From the NCBI RefSeq assembly GCF_932526225.1, contig NC_064038.1, positions 13,641,070-13,705,069 of the forward strand: 64,000 nt of DNA, in the 5' to 3' direction. Position 1 is the stretch's first letter, and the number at the start of each line of letters is the position of its first letter. Shown in pieces: positions 54,901 through 60,500 of this stretch. The DNA comes from Nematostella vectensis (Eukaryota > Cnidaria > Anthozoa > Actiniaria > Edwardsiidae). The notes below the pieces were generated by a model. The model had not been told where the DNA came from. It saw only the letters and a program-made list of their open reading frames with translations, and searched no databases. The translations under genes were made by a program, and so were the position numbers.

Positions 54901-57511
54901 TTGGAATTCATCAATGAAAGAAAGCCATCCCTAAATCTCGAAGGTAATATTTTAATGCAAAAAGTCCCCCCCCCCCCCCATATATCGCTGGTTATGTTTC
55001 GATTTGCTGACCAGGCCCGTACCCTGCGAACGGCCGAAAGTCCACTTTTGGTTCTCAATAGACGTTCTATTTGTAGACAAGACTAAAAATCATGAGCTAG
55101 ATCACTCTAGTATGTAGCCAAATCCGACAATAAACGTCCCGTGGAGATACTGCAAAGGCATTAAAAAATCCCTTTTTGTTCTTTCGGAGGTGGTCAGATT
55201 TTTATGAGAACTCCCTCCCTCTCCTCCCCTCCCGGAAAAAAAATTAGGTACACTTTTTCGGATTTTGCACCCAAGAAAAATCCTGGGTACGGGCCTGCTA
55301 AGTAGTATAATGTCAAGATTGACAGACAATTTAATTGTGGCTTAACTTCTGTCTCAATGTTCTAGACCATTTTTTAAAGTTTTTCTATCATTGTGAAACC
55401 CCTGCAATATTTTGCATTATTTGTCAATAATAAAGCTGGTTTACTCGAAGTTAATACCATGCTCGAGGATCCAGCGTACTTTGCGGGCGCTCCATAAGGT
55501 AGTGACATTTAGGAGCGCCCGCAAAGTACGCTGGATCCTCGAGCATGAGTTAATACCCTTAAACACGAGGTTCCGCTATAAAAGGGAAAACTCCTCCTAC
55601 CCCCGGGCTCCAGAACAATCAGTTATAAATCAGCTGTTAATGAGTTAGCATGTCAGGACAATTGCTCGAGCTCTAAATTCAAATTTTATTTTCTAAACCT
55701 TATTGAATGTCACTCCTAGACTTTCCCATCTAAAATAGTTCTGTTTATAGTACGAAAATTTTCATCACAGCGTGATAATAATTTATGCAGATGCGTTAGA
55801 TAAAGGATAGCGCAAAATTTAAAATTTTGCACCGAAAACGTGAGTGGAGAGCAAATCACTTATTTATCAATCTCTTAACACAACTGCCTTTGCAAAAATA
55901 GTTTTATTCCAGCCGACCGAGGCTCTGAGATAAGCAATTTTACAAGAGACATTTATGACTGCTAGCTTGGCAGTGTTATGATTATAATTGCAAATTCGAG
56001 CCGGAGGTTGGGAGGAGCTTTACCGTTTATAGCGGAACCTCGTGTTTAAAAAAGCCCAAATCCGCCACCGGTTCAGGATGGAAACCACAATGTTATTTTG
56101 ACTATAAAGAAAACAACTTAAGTAAAAAAAACTGTACTGCGTTGGCGAGGGTGCAAAAATGTCTTTCGAACTTCATTTAAAAAGAAATGATGAAAAGCAT
56201 AAATCCACAAATTACCGCGAAATACAGTTAAAAGAAGCCTCTGCTAGCAGGGCACTTCCCGCCATATCTTTTATCTATCAATGTCCACCCCCTTTCGACA
56301 AAAAAAATATTTGGGAAGAACGCATTAGCAGAGACGGCGCAACGATTGGGAAAATGCTTTGCTTTGCCCAAAATTTCAATAGAAATTATTAAATATTTTT
56401 AAAAAAAATTAACAGCGTTAACAGTGTTCGCCATTTGAGTCGTGATCTTGTGGAAAACAACTGAAATCCAGAACGAATTTTATTTTTTTCTTTCTTTGCC
56501 GTTCTCGTCTTTAATGTAAACTTTGAGTTTCGAAAAAAGCGGATGCAAATAAGAATACGAGATCGCCTTTACCATTTAGTTGGCAGTGATTTGAAGAAAA
56601 ATGATTGAGTATATATAAAGCAAACAAGCCCCTAATGGTGCTTTTTGTAATCATAATAGGCCGCAATTCTTTGATGGTTTGGCAAGGAGTAAATCATAGA
56701 CATGCAGGCATTGAAAAGAGCCAAATAGACCCCGGGGAAGTCTTGTCACCTGGCGACTGCCCTAAAAAAAATTAATGGAAGCGAGATCTAAGCATGACAG
56801 CATATATAAGCGCGTGACAATCTAACGGTTATCACTTAACATTAACTAAAGACGAAGGCAGCCCTAGGATAATGAAAAAATAAAATATAAAAACAGGAAG
56901 ATAAAAAAATATATAGCAAAGACCAATTTGATTGCATAAAATAAAACCTTTTTTTAAGAAAAACGCTGCCGCTAAGGTTGAAGAAAGTTCATTATAATTT
57001 TTGAAAATATTGGGGAAGGGGGTACATGTCCCCAGTGCTCCCCCTTGCTGCGGCACTGAAACACGACACCGTTTTCGAAGTAGCCATAAAAAAATAAAAA
57101 CTAGCATTTTCTTTACAGACCTAATCTCCCTACACGGAAGAAAAGCTTTAATAAATAGATAATTTCCATCCCTAAAAAAAGGAACTCGATCTGGGTACTC
57201 ACCCAATACGGTAAGTAACGTAGAGGCTGCATCCGCACCGATAGGGCTCATTGCCGTACACATGTACTCCCCGGTATCGGATACCCGGGTATTGGACAAC
57301 ACAAGAGTGGAGTTGCCATTGGACACTGGTAGGAAGCGACCCCCATTACTCCACGTGATTGCCGGCGCCGGAATCCCGTGTACCGGACATTTGATCGATA
57401 CCGAGGTACCTTGTAGTACAGTTACCCGGCTGCCGATGGTGGTAGAGACAGGCTTGCGGTCTTCAGTTCTGATGATGACATCCATTGCAGCAATGACTGG
57501 GTCCTTAGGAT
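20805..57511 (-). CDS. ADAMTS-like/papilin-like matrix protein, 3' part: 19 Ig, 2 TSP1, PLAC
   Basis: Exons (minus, in order): 57511-57203, 44370-44053, 43428-43102, 42697-42314, 42154-41828, 41196-40879, 40650-40321, 39959-39630, 37078-36746, 36480-36151, 32735-32409, 31705-31376, 31147-30821, 30268-29966, 27916-27596, 27500-27183, 26885-26544, 24522-24214, 23971-23603, 23479-23451, 23054-22878, 22106-21959 and 20920-20805. The frame is unbroken over about 2,240 residues. The first 19 each encode one I-set Ig domain (Cys, Trp, D.G.Y.C) and are phase 1-1. The last four encode two ADAMTS-type TSP1 repeats and a PLAC domain. PLAC at the C terminus after TSP1 repeats is typical of ADAMTSL proteins, papilin and lacunin, which are secreted matrix proteins. 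No metalloprotease domain is in the window; the 5' end lies beyond 57511 or outside. A hemicentin is less likely because hemicentins lack PLAC. The introns carry large minisatellites, and one contains an opsin gene. Confidence 0.88.
20995..21190. repeat. CAT/CAC trinucleotide microsatellite in last intron
   Basis: Imperfect (CATCAC)n and (CAT)n run for about 190 bp. Confidence 0.85.
21191..21874. other. Intron, nothing recognised
   Basis: The unique part of the intron between the second TSP1 exon and the PLAC exon shows no coding signal. Confidence 0.5.
21875..21943. repeat. (AT)n microsatellite
   Basis: About 34 uninterrupted AT dinucleotides, immediately downstream (in minus sense) of the second TSP1 exon's donor. 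Confidence 0.95.
21959..22106 (-). CDS. Exon: second TSP1 repeat core
   Basis: It reads CPAKCGQQGIRTRKVRC, then VFYRGLLPAPGLCNFSDMPN and AITPCTAEPCIQ. With WVASAWEK from the previous exon it makes a complete ADAMTS-type TSP1 repeat (W..W..C...CG..G.RTR.V.C...C...C...C). It enters in phase 0 after GGTTAG and leaves in phase 1 at GTATTT, matching both neighbours. A sequon, NFS, is present. It was found by reading the frame between the TSP1 and PLAC exons; the similarity to tRNA promoter boxes on the other strand is coincidental. Confidence 0.88.
22500..22885 (-). repeat. Scattered copies of an exon-end motif (TGCTNGGGAAAA)
   Basis: On the minus strand the exon ends TCTGCTTGGGAAAAG|GT. Similar strings (TGCTGGGAAAAA, TGCTTGGGAAAAAC, GGCTCGGAAAAAA, GGCTGGAAAG) recur at about 22795, 22760, 22665, 22590 and 22565, irregularly spaced, in the downstream intron. 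This may be a decayed splice-junction repeat. Confidence 0.4.
22878..23054 (-). CDS. Exon: first TSP1 repeat and start of second
   Basis: It reads CADCYASFKGFQNRTIEC, then VPAELCNMLRRPVLRRQCNS and RNCEAIWVASAWEK. This is an ADAMTS-type TSP1 repeat whose opening W..SPWTE is on the tiny preceding exon. It closes with the W..W opening of the second repeat. Phase 0-0; the acceptor is GATCAG and the donor GTGTGC. Sequons NRT and NNS are present. Confidence 0.88.
23097..23165. mobile_element. Solo short hairpin of pogo/Tigger-like ends
   Basis: Inverted arms CAGTGTAACCTGGATTTTAC and the complement of CAGTGGAACCTGGATTTTAC enclose only about 20 bp. The arms match the ends of the 17250-19115 element, so this is an extreme internal deletion derivative, 69 bp long. 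TA precedes the left end. Confidence 0.75.
23451..23479 (-). CDS. 29-bp micro-exon opening first TSP1 repeat
   Basis: On the minus strand, after TTTCCAG, it reads GQWYISPWTE|GTAAGA. It enters in phase 1 and leaves in phase 0. W.(3)PW is the N-terminal Trp ladder of a TSP1 repeat, and the following exon supplies its Cys residues. The same position of an intron near the start of TSP1 repeats makes this short exon plausible. Confidence 0.82.
23603..23971 (-). CDS. Ig exon 19 (last Ig)
   Basis: Long linker VPPSILDNFFADAILVQHSK, then an Ig domain with LIIGCPVSG, IQWLRNG and HAGEYFCYVKNTAGEDGG. It is the longest N-terminal linker of any Ig exon except exon 4. Donor GTGAGT; acceptor TTCCAAG, which is weaker than the others but required by phase. 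Confidence 0.87.
24214..24522 (-). CDS. Ig exon 18
   Basis: It reads VAPDIPGHWQGANKF, then LRIRCAAYGSPKPSVTWYVV and DEGNYTCVARNAYGVTSRST, ending NVTVLG|GTAAGG. All canonical Ig Cys and Trp residues are present. Sequons NYT and NVT. Confidence 0.92.
24880..26600 (-). repeat. ~27-copy, 63-bp minisatellite: Ig exon end plus 5' splice site
   Basis: Minus-strand units read RDEGITYLNIGG|GTAGGATGATTAATCTG and then TTTATCGCGGGACG. The first unit is the true end of Ig exon 17, and each further unit repeats its last 37 or so bases and the donor. In about a third of copies the GGAGGTAGG donor is changed to CCAGTGATAGG. Because 63 is a multiple of three, a frame stays open for about 20 units (26543 to 25276). 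Confidence 0.93.
26544..26885 (-). CDS. Ig exon 17; its end is the first unit of the 63-bp array
   Basis: It reads KPPVIINVKGSFEVTDIREL, then TITIRCEVTGKPEPNITWYR and DAAQYVCVATNIAGRDEG, ending ITYLNIGG|GTAGGA. The exon end was set at the first array donor. There the G strand has the same length as in the other Ig exons (12 residues after the Gly following the second Cys) and the phase is 1. Reading on into the array also stays open. Confidence 0.85.
27183..27500 (-). CDS. Ig exon 16
   Basis: It reads ALSKPNIKTVRTRINNVRRD, then VVITCPTEGFPKPIISWFKD and DEGSYTCTAVNPMGTDVNNM, ending SITVTS|GTAAGC. Sequons NST, NCT and NMS. Acceptor CTCAG. Confidence 0.92.
27596..27916 (-). CDS. Ig exon 15; its start is the last unit of the 42-bp array
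   Basis: After TTTCAG it reads DPIMPSIARATSDHIATQPE, then LVLHCNATGHPQPVVTWRRG and DMEEYTCTASNVGGKAAAST, ending ELTVKG|GTTTGT, a weak donor. The DPV.P-type opening shared by many Ig exons supports the acceptor. Confidence 0.9.
27897..29888 (-). repeat. ~47-copy, 42-bp minisatellite: 3' splice site plus Ig exon start
   Basis: Minus-strand units contain CATGTCTTTCAG|ACCCCATCATGCCGTCTATA. The last unit is the real acceptor (27917-27918) and first 20 bases of Ig exon 15, so the array is a row of decoy acceptors in the intron. A 252-bp (6 x 42) block is itself duplicated, with GTCTCATGATTAG at 28881 and 29133. Open frames on both strands are products of the 42-bp period. Confidence 0.94.
29966..30268 (-). 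CDS. Ig exon 14
   Basis: It reads PAEVPIIQRTTDKVEKSDMK, then ITLNCSARGLPPPDIEWMNG and DSGNYTCIASNVVGRASAST, ending MVNVTG|GTAGGA. It is the shortest Ig exon (303 bp). Sequons NCS, NYT and NVT. Confidence 0.92.
30345..30578 (-). mobile_element. MITE family A, copy 2 (inverted), 5-bp TSD TAATG
   Basis: The ends CAGGCCCGTACCCAGGATTT and GGGTACGGGCCTG are flanked by a perfect TAATG duplication (30340-30344 and 30579-30583). The interior (CGAAATCCGAAAAAGTGGAC, CCAAAAGTGGACTTTCGG) is complementary to the copy at 55012-55297. It has accumulated long G runs and a (GT)n tract. Confidence 0.85.
30821..31147 (-). CDS. Ig exon 13
   Basis: It reads DPVLPRISRPTIGSTKSTDN, then VSIECNATGVPRPEVFWSKD and DSGYYTCTAQSSIGKDSQSS, ending VVEIL|GTAAGT. 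Sequons NAT and NKT. Confidence 0.92.
31376..31705 (-). CDS. Ig exon 12
   Basis: It reads EPSKPTIERPVAPRDIPLGD, then LTIDCVATGVPKPSIIWRKD and HHGVFTCTATNPVGEDSVSS, ending IRVVG|GTAAGT. HHG replaces the usual D.G, and F replaces Y before the second Cys. The GDGSP motif is shared with exons 8, 10 and 11. Confidence 0.92.
31706..32408. other. Intron, nothing recognised
   Basis: Unique-looking sequence without coding features or clear repeats. Confidence 0.5.
32409..32735 (-). CDS. Ig exon 11
   Basis: It reads DPTPPRIKQTNQTKTIPPGD, then LLIDCEVSGIPFPSVVWVKD and DSGRYTCTANNSRGKDHISS, ending QVKVIG|GTCAGT. Sequons NQT, NIT, NGT and NNS. Confidence 0.92.
32890..36216 (-). repeat. ~45-copy, 73-bp minisatellite: Ig exon 10 end plus 5' splice site
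   Basis: Each minus-strand unit holds 66 bp of exon (YTCTARNSHGEDRVSSTLNT then MG) and GTGAGTA. The true end of Ig exon 10 (36151) is the first unit. Reading past any donor meets TAG two codons later (MGE-stop). A block of about 1.25 kb is duplicated inside the array, with the unusual AGTGCTGAGAGTGTTGTGTT variant at 33941 and 35194. Confidence 0.95.
36151..36480 (-). CDS. Ig exon 10
   Basis: It reads DPVSPEIVRSDEPRTIPPGD, then VTLRCQATGTPMPSVIWSKD and DRGRYTCTARNSHGEDRVLS, ending TLNTMG|GTGAGT. The second half is almost identical to exon 8 (LVSGPRHVINKnGSIVIQKA), while the first half differs: a partial duplication or gene conversion. Sequons NIT and NGS. Confidence 0.93.
36746..37078 (-). 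CDS. Ig exon 9
   Basis: It reads DPVVPKILSPDDPRTIHPDH, then VTLHCPVTGVPAPTITWSRN and DIGRYTCTARNAFGKDNANS, ending TVNVMG|GTAAGT. Sequons NIT, NGS and NST. Confidence 0.93.
37350..39700 (-). repeat. ~32-copy, 73-bp minisatellite: Ig exon 8 end plus 5' splice site
   Basis: Same unit family as the 32.9-36.2 kb array. The first unit is the true end of Ig exon 8 (39630), and the rest fill the downstream intron to about 37350. Some units are shortened or rearranged, for example around 38130 and 38330. Every unit that keeps the motif carries a potential GTGAGT donor followed by an in-frame TAG. Confidence 0.95.
39630..39959 (-). CDS. Ig exon 8
   Basis: It reads IPAKPSIERTNKPRPISPED, then VTFRCNATGTPMPSVIWTKD and DRGRYTCTARNSHGEDRVSS, ending TLNTMG|GTGAGT. 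It shares a near-identical 3' half and donor with exon 10. Sequons NIT and NAT. Confidence 0.93.
40321..40650 (-). CDS. Ig exon 7
   Basis: It reads EPRKPKILAPSPLTIPLSGT, then IRIVCNATGLPAPRVTWRQN and DTGSFTCEAENFAGKDKATS, ending AVIVKS|GTAAGT. Sequons NVT and NAT. Confidence 0.93.
40879..41196 (-). CDS. Ig exon 6
   Basis: It reads PRSVPIISKSNQTLLPKDNR, then ITIKCHATGIPYPTLRWTRN and GGVYTCVAANDQGQDRATSI, ending LDVIG|GTGAGT. Sequons NQT and NVT. Confidence 0.93.
41314..41693. mobile_element. DNA-transposon-like element B
   Basis: The ends CAGTGCCGTACCAGGCC and the complement of CAGGGCCGTAGCAGCAGG are imperfect inverted repeats, with a hAT-like style (inference). A match to its right end (TCCCCAGTGC...CCTGCTGC.. 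CTGA) recurs at 57003-57059. No coding capacity; the target duplication is unclear. Confidence 0.5.
41828..42154 (-). CDS. Ig exon 5
   Basis: It reads DPVRPGIFASYGHINALPGF, then TVISCPIKGVPRPKIIWLRE and DSAEYACYVESYLGMDMAFT, ending SVNVV|GTGAGT. Sequons NVT and NGS. Confidence 0.92.
42314..42697 (-). CDS. Ig exon 4
   Basis: It reads NPTEYRMIDEPSTDSNPLNS, then LTLICHATGRPRPTITWFRG and DTDRYTCVATNVAGGADATT, ending LKVHG|GTAAGA. It is the longest Ig exon (384 bp), with an extended polar linker before the domain. Sequons NST and NLT. Confidence 0.92.
43102..43428 (-). CDS. Ig exon 3
   Basis: It reads EPNYPRIVAKKGLATAPDGR, then ITLKCPVTGSPKPLVDWSKT and DSGEYVCTARNLLGEDSAVS, ending TVNILS|GTAAGT. 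Confidence 0.93.
44053..44370 (-). CDS. Ig exon 2
   Basis: It reads APQKPSISGPVVGRVIPLTK, then LRIRCSANGLPAPEVKWSKD and DAGRYVCTAVNAIGSDEAET, ending VYVVG|GTAAGC. Sequon NGT. Confidence 0.93.
44371..45889. other. Large intron, left part: no gene seen
   Basis: AT-rich. A minus-strand frame at 45346-45594 and the one upstream show no convincing domain. AGCCTGGGGACGAGGCTATG near 45708 looks like dispersed repeat sequence. Confidence 0.45.
45890..49695. repeat. ~41-copy, 93-bp satellite array
   Basis: The unit runs from GGATTCACTGACAAAGTACT through CTCCCGTGAGTTTTACTTAA, ATTTAAAAGCTTTACTTTCA and CGGGTTGACGTCTGAGCGAA. Copies are highly alike. Each has an imperfect dyad centred on TTAAATTTAA, with arms CCCGTGA and TCACGGG, so every unit can fold into a hairpin. 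Variant sites (CCGG for CGGG, GCGAG for GTGAG) recur in groups about 11-12 units apart, a sign of higher-order duplication. It is non-coding and in the intron that contains the opsin. Confidence 0.95.
49696..51526. other. Intron sequence downstream of opsin, no gene seen
   Basis: AT-rich, with a 12-base G run near 50018-50030. The short open frame near 50644-50826 has no recognisable content. The opsin 3' UTR must lie in the right part, but no clear poly(A) signal was found close to the stop. Confidence 0.45.
51527..52486 (-). CDS. Opsin (class A GPCR, retinal-binding), intronless
   Basis: A single-exon 319-residue protein with seven hydrophobic segments. Lys283 lies in FAKAYSCYNPVIYYG, which matches the opsin TM7 motif (FAK....YNPVIY) and is the retinal Schiff-base Lys. 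Cys94 and Cys168 are the expected disulfide pair. AWSPYA in TM6 is also typical of opsins. In an ungapped alignment the DRY position reads DIW (118-120), so the usual Arg is absent. The residue at the vertebrate counterion site (113) is Tyr97, and the one at the 181 site is Gln162. The sequon NFS is at 83-85. The first Met gives an N terminus of about 25 residues; Met18 is an alternative start. The lack of introns and the cnidarian-like context suggest a cnidarian opsin group, but the subgroup is not settled. It lies inside an intron of the Ig gene, on the same strand. Confidence 0.92.
   Translation of the reverse strand: MLSQDKLESILTEVGTKMAGSHHGIGAVYIALSAISLVFNGLAIYILTRTRFLRRACSWYILSMAVSDFLMRLVVDTVGAYANFSDQTLGQIPCQLYGFASTVLGLVSISHLAATSLDIWRSVVLQRRASRKQTVYIIAVLWGTAFAWGILPLVGWSSYALQPGFSYCALKWYSRSLNDLSFTLTILILFFFFPILICGFCYSRVFCVVRVTLRDARRRWGQESFTARRTLRCEHKVAKIYLAMTLAFLVAWSPYAITSLYISWTGIQTIPDIARILPPMFAKAYSCYNPVIYYGMSRKFRRGVRRTLGRRDMTFSTIT
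52487..53770. other. Upstream of opsin / intron, no gene seen
   Basis: No promoter motif can be named with confidence. A 63-residue frame at 53155-53346 is of low complexity and looks spurious. GGGCTGCCTGTGG near 52757 resembles the CACAGGTAGCCC repeat. Confidence 0.4.
53771..54818 (+). mobile_element. 5'-truncated non-LTR retrotransposon (LINE) insertion
   Basis: A perfect 13-bp direct repeat, CTATCTATATTGA, flanks the insert (53771-53783 and 54806-54818), as expected of target-primed reverse transcription. The left end starts inside the reverse-transcriptase frame. The intact TSD and open frame indicate a young insertion. Confidence 0.88.
53784..54772 (+). pseudogene. LINE reverse transcriptase, C-terminal fragment
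   Basis: An open frame of about 330 residues without its own start codon. It begins just before the catalytic LLFADDAALVAHSESELQ (FADD form of the YxDD motif), continues with KKTKVMHLG and FTYLGSTTS, then the LINE C-terminal block RRLRWLGHVCRMENGRIPKD. It ends with a Cys/His zinc-binding motif, CRSCGRTCASRIGLFSHGKKC. The polymerase fingers and any endonuclease are missing, so it is not functional. The family resembles invertebrate LINEs of this RLRWLGHV type; the clade was not assigned. Confidence 0.9.
55012..55297 (+). mobile_element. MITE family A, copy 3
   Basis: The ends CAGGCCCGTACCC and TCCTGGGTACGGGCCTG are inverted repeats. Flanking CTGAC/CTAAG may be a decayed 5-bp duplication. The interior matches the copy at 5858-6125 in the same orientation and the copy at 30345-30578 inverted. 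Confidence 0.82.
55450..55557. repeat. Perfect 35-bp inverted repeat with 18-bp loop, between 9-bp direct repeats
   Basis: Arms at 55459-55493 and 55512-55546 are exact complements (left arm begins ATGCTCGAGGATCCAGCGTA), with loop ATAAGGTAGTGACATTTA. GTTAATACC flanks the structure at 55450-55458 and 55549-55557. Confidence 0.93.
55559..56049. mobile_element. Foldback/MITE element, ~490 bp
   Basis: A left arm from 55559 (TTAAACACGAGGTTCCGCTA, TAAAAGGGAAAACTCCTCC) is complementary to the right arm ending at 56049 over about 50 bp. The interior is AT-rich and non-coding. Confidence 0.78.
56050..57202. other. Intron, no gene seen
   Basis: It contains a fragment of element B at 57003-57059 and AT-rich sequence. 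A 77-residue frame at 56159-56392 has no recognisable content. Confidence 0.45.
57203..57511 (-). CDS. Ig exon 1 (first in window)
   Basis: After GTTCAG it reads DPKDPVIAAMDVIIRTEDRK, then VSIKCPVHGIPAPAITWSNG and DTGEYMCTAMSPIGADAAST, ending LLTVLG|GTGAGT. Phase 1 at both ends, like all the other Ig exons. Sequon NST. It is separated from Ig exon 2 by a 12.8-kb intron. Its phase 1 acceptor shows that more coding exons lie further 5', beyond the repeat array. Confidence 0.92.
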
Positions 57512-57594
57512 CTGAACACATAAACAAGAACAAAACAATCAAAACGCGATAAAGCACGTTATTACTGGTTACTTGCGATTGACATGTCCTTGAG

Positions 57595-60500
57595 ATATCT
57601 AGTGGCGCGCACTTGTCTCTAGGAGTAATTTAATAGTGCACACATCTCTAGGAGTTAACCTAGCAGTGCACACATCTCTAGGAGTAATCTAGTAGTGCAC
57701 ACATCTCTAGGAGAAATCTAGTAGTGCACACTTGCCTCTAGCAGTAATCTAGTAGTGCACACATCTCTAGGAGTAATCTAGTAGTGCACACATCTCTAGG
57801 AGTAATCTAGTAGTGCACACATCTCTAGGAGTAATCTAGTAGTGCACACATGTCTCTAGGAGTAATCTAGTAGTGCACACATCTCTAGGAGTAATCTAGT
57901 AGTGCACACATCTCTAGGAGTAATCTAGTAGTGCACACATCTCTAGGAGTAATCTAGTAGTGCACACATCTCTAGGAGTAATCTAGTAGTGCACACTTGT
58001 CTCTAGCAGTAATCTAGTAGTGCACACTTGTCTCTAGGAGCAATCTAGTAGTGCACACTTGTCTCTAGGAGTAATCTAGTAGTGCACACATCTCTAGGAG
58101 TAATCTAGTAGTGCACACATCTCTAGGAGTAATCTAGTAGTGCACACATGTCTAGGAGTAATCTAGTAGTGCACACATCTCTAGGAGTAATCTAGTAGTG
58201 CACACATGTCTAGGAGTAATCTAGTAGTGCACACATCTCTAGGAGTAATCTAGTAGTGCACACATCTCTAGGAGTAATCTAGTAGTGCACACATCTCTAG
58301 GAGTAATCAAGCAGTGCACACATGTCTAGCAGTAATCTAGTAGTGCACACATCTCTAGGAGTAATCTAGTAGTGCACACATCTCTAGCAGTAATCTAGTA
58401 GTGCACACATCTCTAGGAGTAATCTAGTAGTGCACACATCTCTAGGAGTAATCTAGTAGTGCACACATGTCCTTGAGATATCTAGTAGTGCACACTTGTC
58501 TCTAGGAGTAATCTAGTAGTGTACACACATCTCTAGGAGTAATCTAGTAGTGCACACATCTCTAGGAGTAATCTAATAGTGCACACATCTCTAGGAGTAA
58601 TCAAGTAGTGCACACATGTCTAGCAGTAATCTAGTAGTGCACACATCTCTAGGAGTAATCTAGTAGTGCACACTTGTCTCTAGGAGTAATCTAGTAGTGT
58701 ACACATGTCTCTAGGAGTAATCTAGTAGTGCACACATCTCTAGGAGTAATCTAGTAGTGCACACATCTCTAGGAGTAATCTAGTAGTGCACACTTGTCTC
58801 TAGGAGTAATCTAGTAGTGCACACATCTCTAGGAGTAATCTAGTAGTGCACACTTGTCTAGCAGTAATCTAGTAGTGCACACTTGCCTCTAGGAGTAATC
58901 TAGTAGTGCACACATGTCTAGGAGTAATCTAGTAGTGCACACATGTCTAGGAGTAATCTAGTAGTGCACACATCTCTAGGAGTAATCTAGTAGTGCACAC
59001 ATCTCTAGGAGTAATCTAGTAGTGCACACTTGTCTCTAGCAGTAATCTAGTAGTGCACACATCTCTAGGAGTAATCTAGTAGTGCACACATCTCTAGGAG
59101 TAATCTAGTAGTGCACACATCTCTAGGAGTAATCTAGTAGTGCACACATCTCTAGGAGTAATCAAGTAGTGCACACATGTCTAGGAGTAATCTAGTAGTG
59201 CACACATCTCTAGGAGTAATCTAGTAGTGCACACATCTCTAGGAGAAATCTAGTAGTGCACACATCTCTAGGAGTAATCTAGTAGTGCACACATCTCTAG
59301 GAGTAATCTAGTAGTGCACACATCTCTAGGAGTAATCAAGTAGTGCACACATGTCTAGGAGTAATCTAGTAGTGCACACATCTCTAGGAGTAATCTAGTA
59401 GTGCACACATCTCTAGGAGAAATCTAGTAGTGCACACATCTCTAGGAGTAATCTAGTAGTGCACACTTGTCTCTAGCAGTAATCTAGTAGTGCACACTTG
59501 TCTCTAGGAGTAATCTAGTAGTGCACACATCTCTAGGAGTAATCTAGTAGTGCACACATCTCTAGGAGTAATCTAGTAGTGCACACATCTCTAGGAGTAA
59601 TCTAGTAGTGCACACATCTCTAGGAGTAATCTAGTAGTGCACACTTCTCTAGGAGTAATCTAGTAGTGCACACTTGTCTCTTGGAGTAATCTAGTAGTGC
59701 ACACTTGTCTCTAGGAGTAATCTAGTAGTGCACACTTGTCTCTAGGAGTAATCTAGTAGTGCACACATCTCTAGGAGTAATCTAGTAGTGCACACATCTC
59801 TAGGAGTAATCTAGTAGTGCACACATCTCTAGGAGTAATCTAGTAGTGCACACATCTCTAGGAGTAATCTAGTAGTGCACACTTCTCTAGGAGTAATCTA
59901 GTAGTGCACACATCTCTAGGAGTAATCTAGTAGTGTACACATCTCTAGGAGTAATCTAGTAGTGCACACATCTCTAGGAGTAATCTAGTAGTGCACACAT
60001 CTCTAGGAGTAATCTAGTGGTGCACACATCTCTAGGAGTAATCTAGTGGTGCACACATCTCTAGGAGTAATCTAGTAGTGCACACATCTCTAGGAGTAAT
60101 CTAGTAGTGCACACATCTCTAGGAGTAATCTAGTAGTGCACACATCTCTAGGAGTAATCTAGTGGTGCACACATCTCTAGGAGTAATCTAGTAGTGCACA
60201 CATCTCTAGGAGTAATCTAGTAGTGCACACATGTCTAGGAGTAATCTAGTAGTGCACACATCTCTAGGAGTAATCTGGTAGTGCACACATCTCTAGGAGT
60301 AATCTAGTAGTGCACACTTGTCTCTAGGAGTAATCTAGTAGTGCACACATCTCTAGGAGAAATCTAGTAGTGCACACTTGTCTCTAGCAGTAATCTAGTA
60401 GTGCACACATCTCTAGGAGTAATCTAGTAGTGCACACATCTCTAGGAGTAATCTAGTAGTGCACACATCTCTAGGAGTAATCTGGTAGTGCACACATCTC

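Noticed and set aside
23603-57511. Hemicentin as the identity of the Ig gene
   Set aside because: Hemicentins have thrombospondin-type TSP1 repeats, a G2F domain and EGF repeats at the C terminus. Here ADAMTS-type TSP1 repeats are followed directly by PLAC and a stop.
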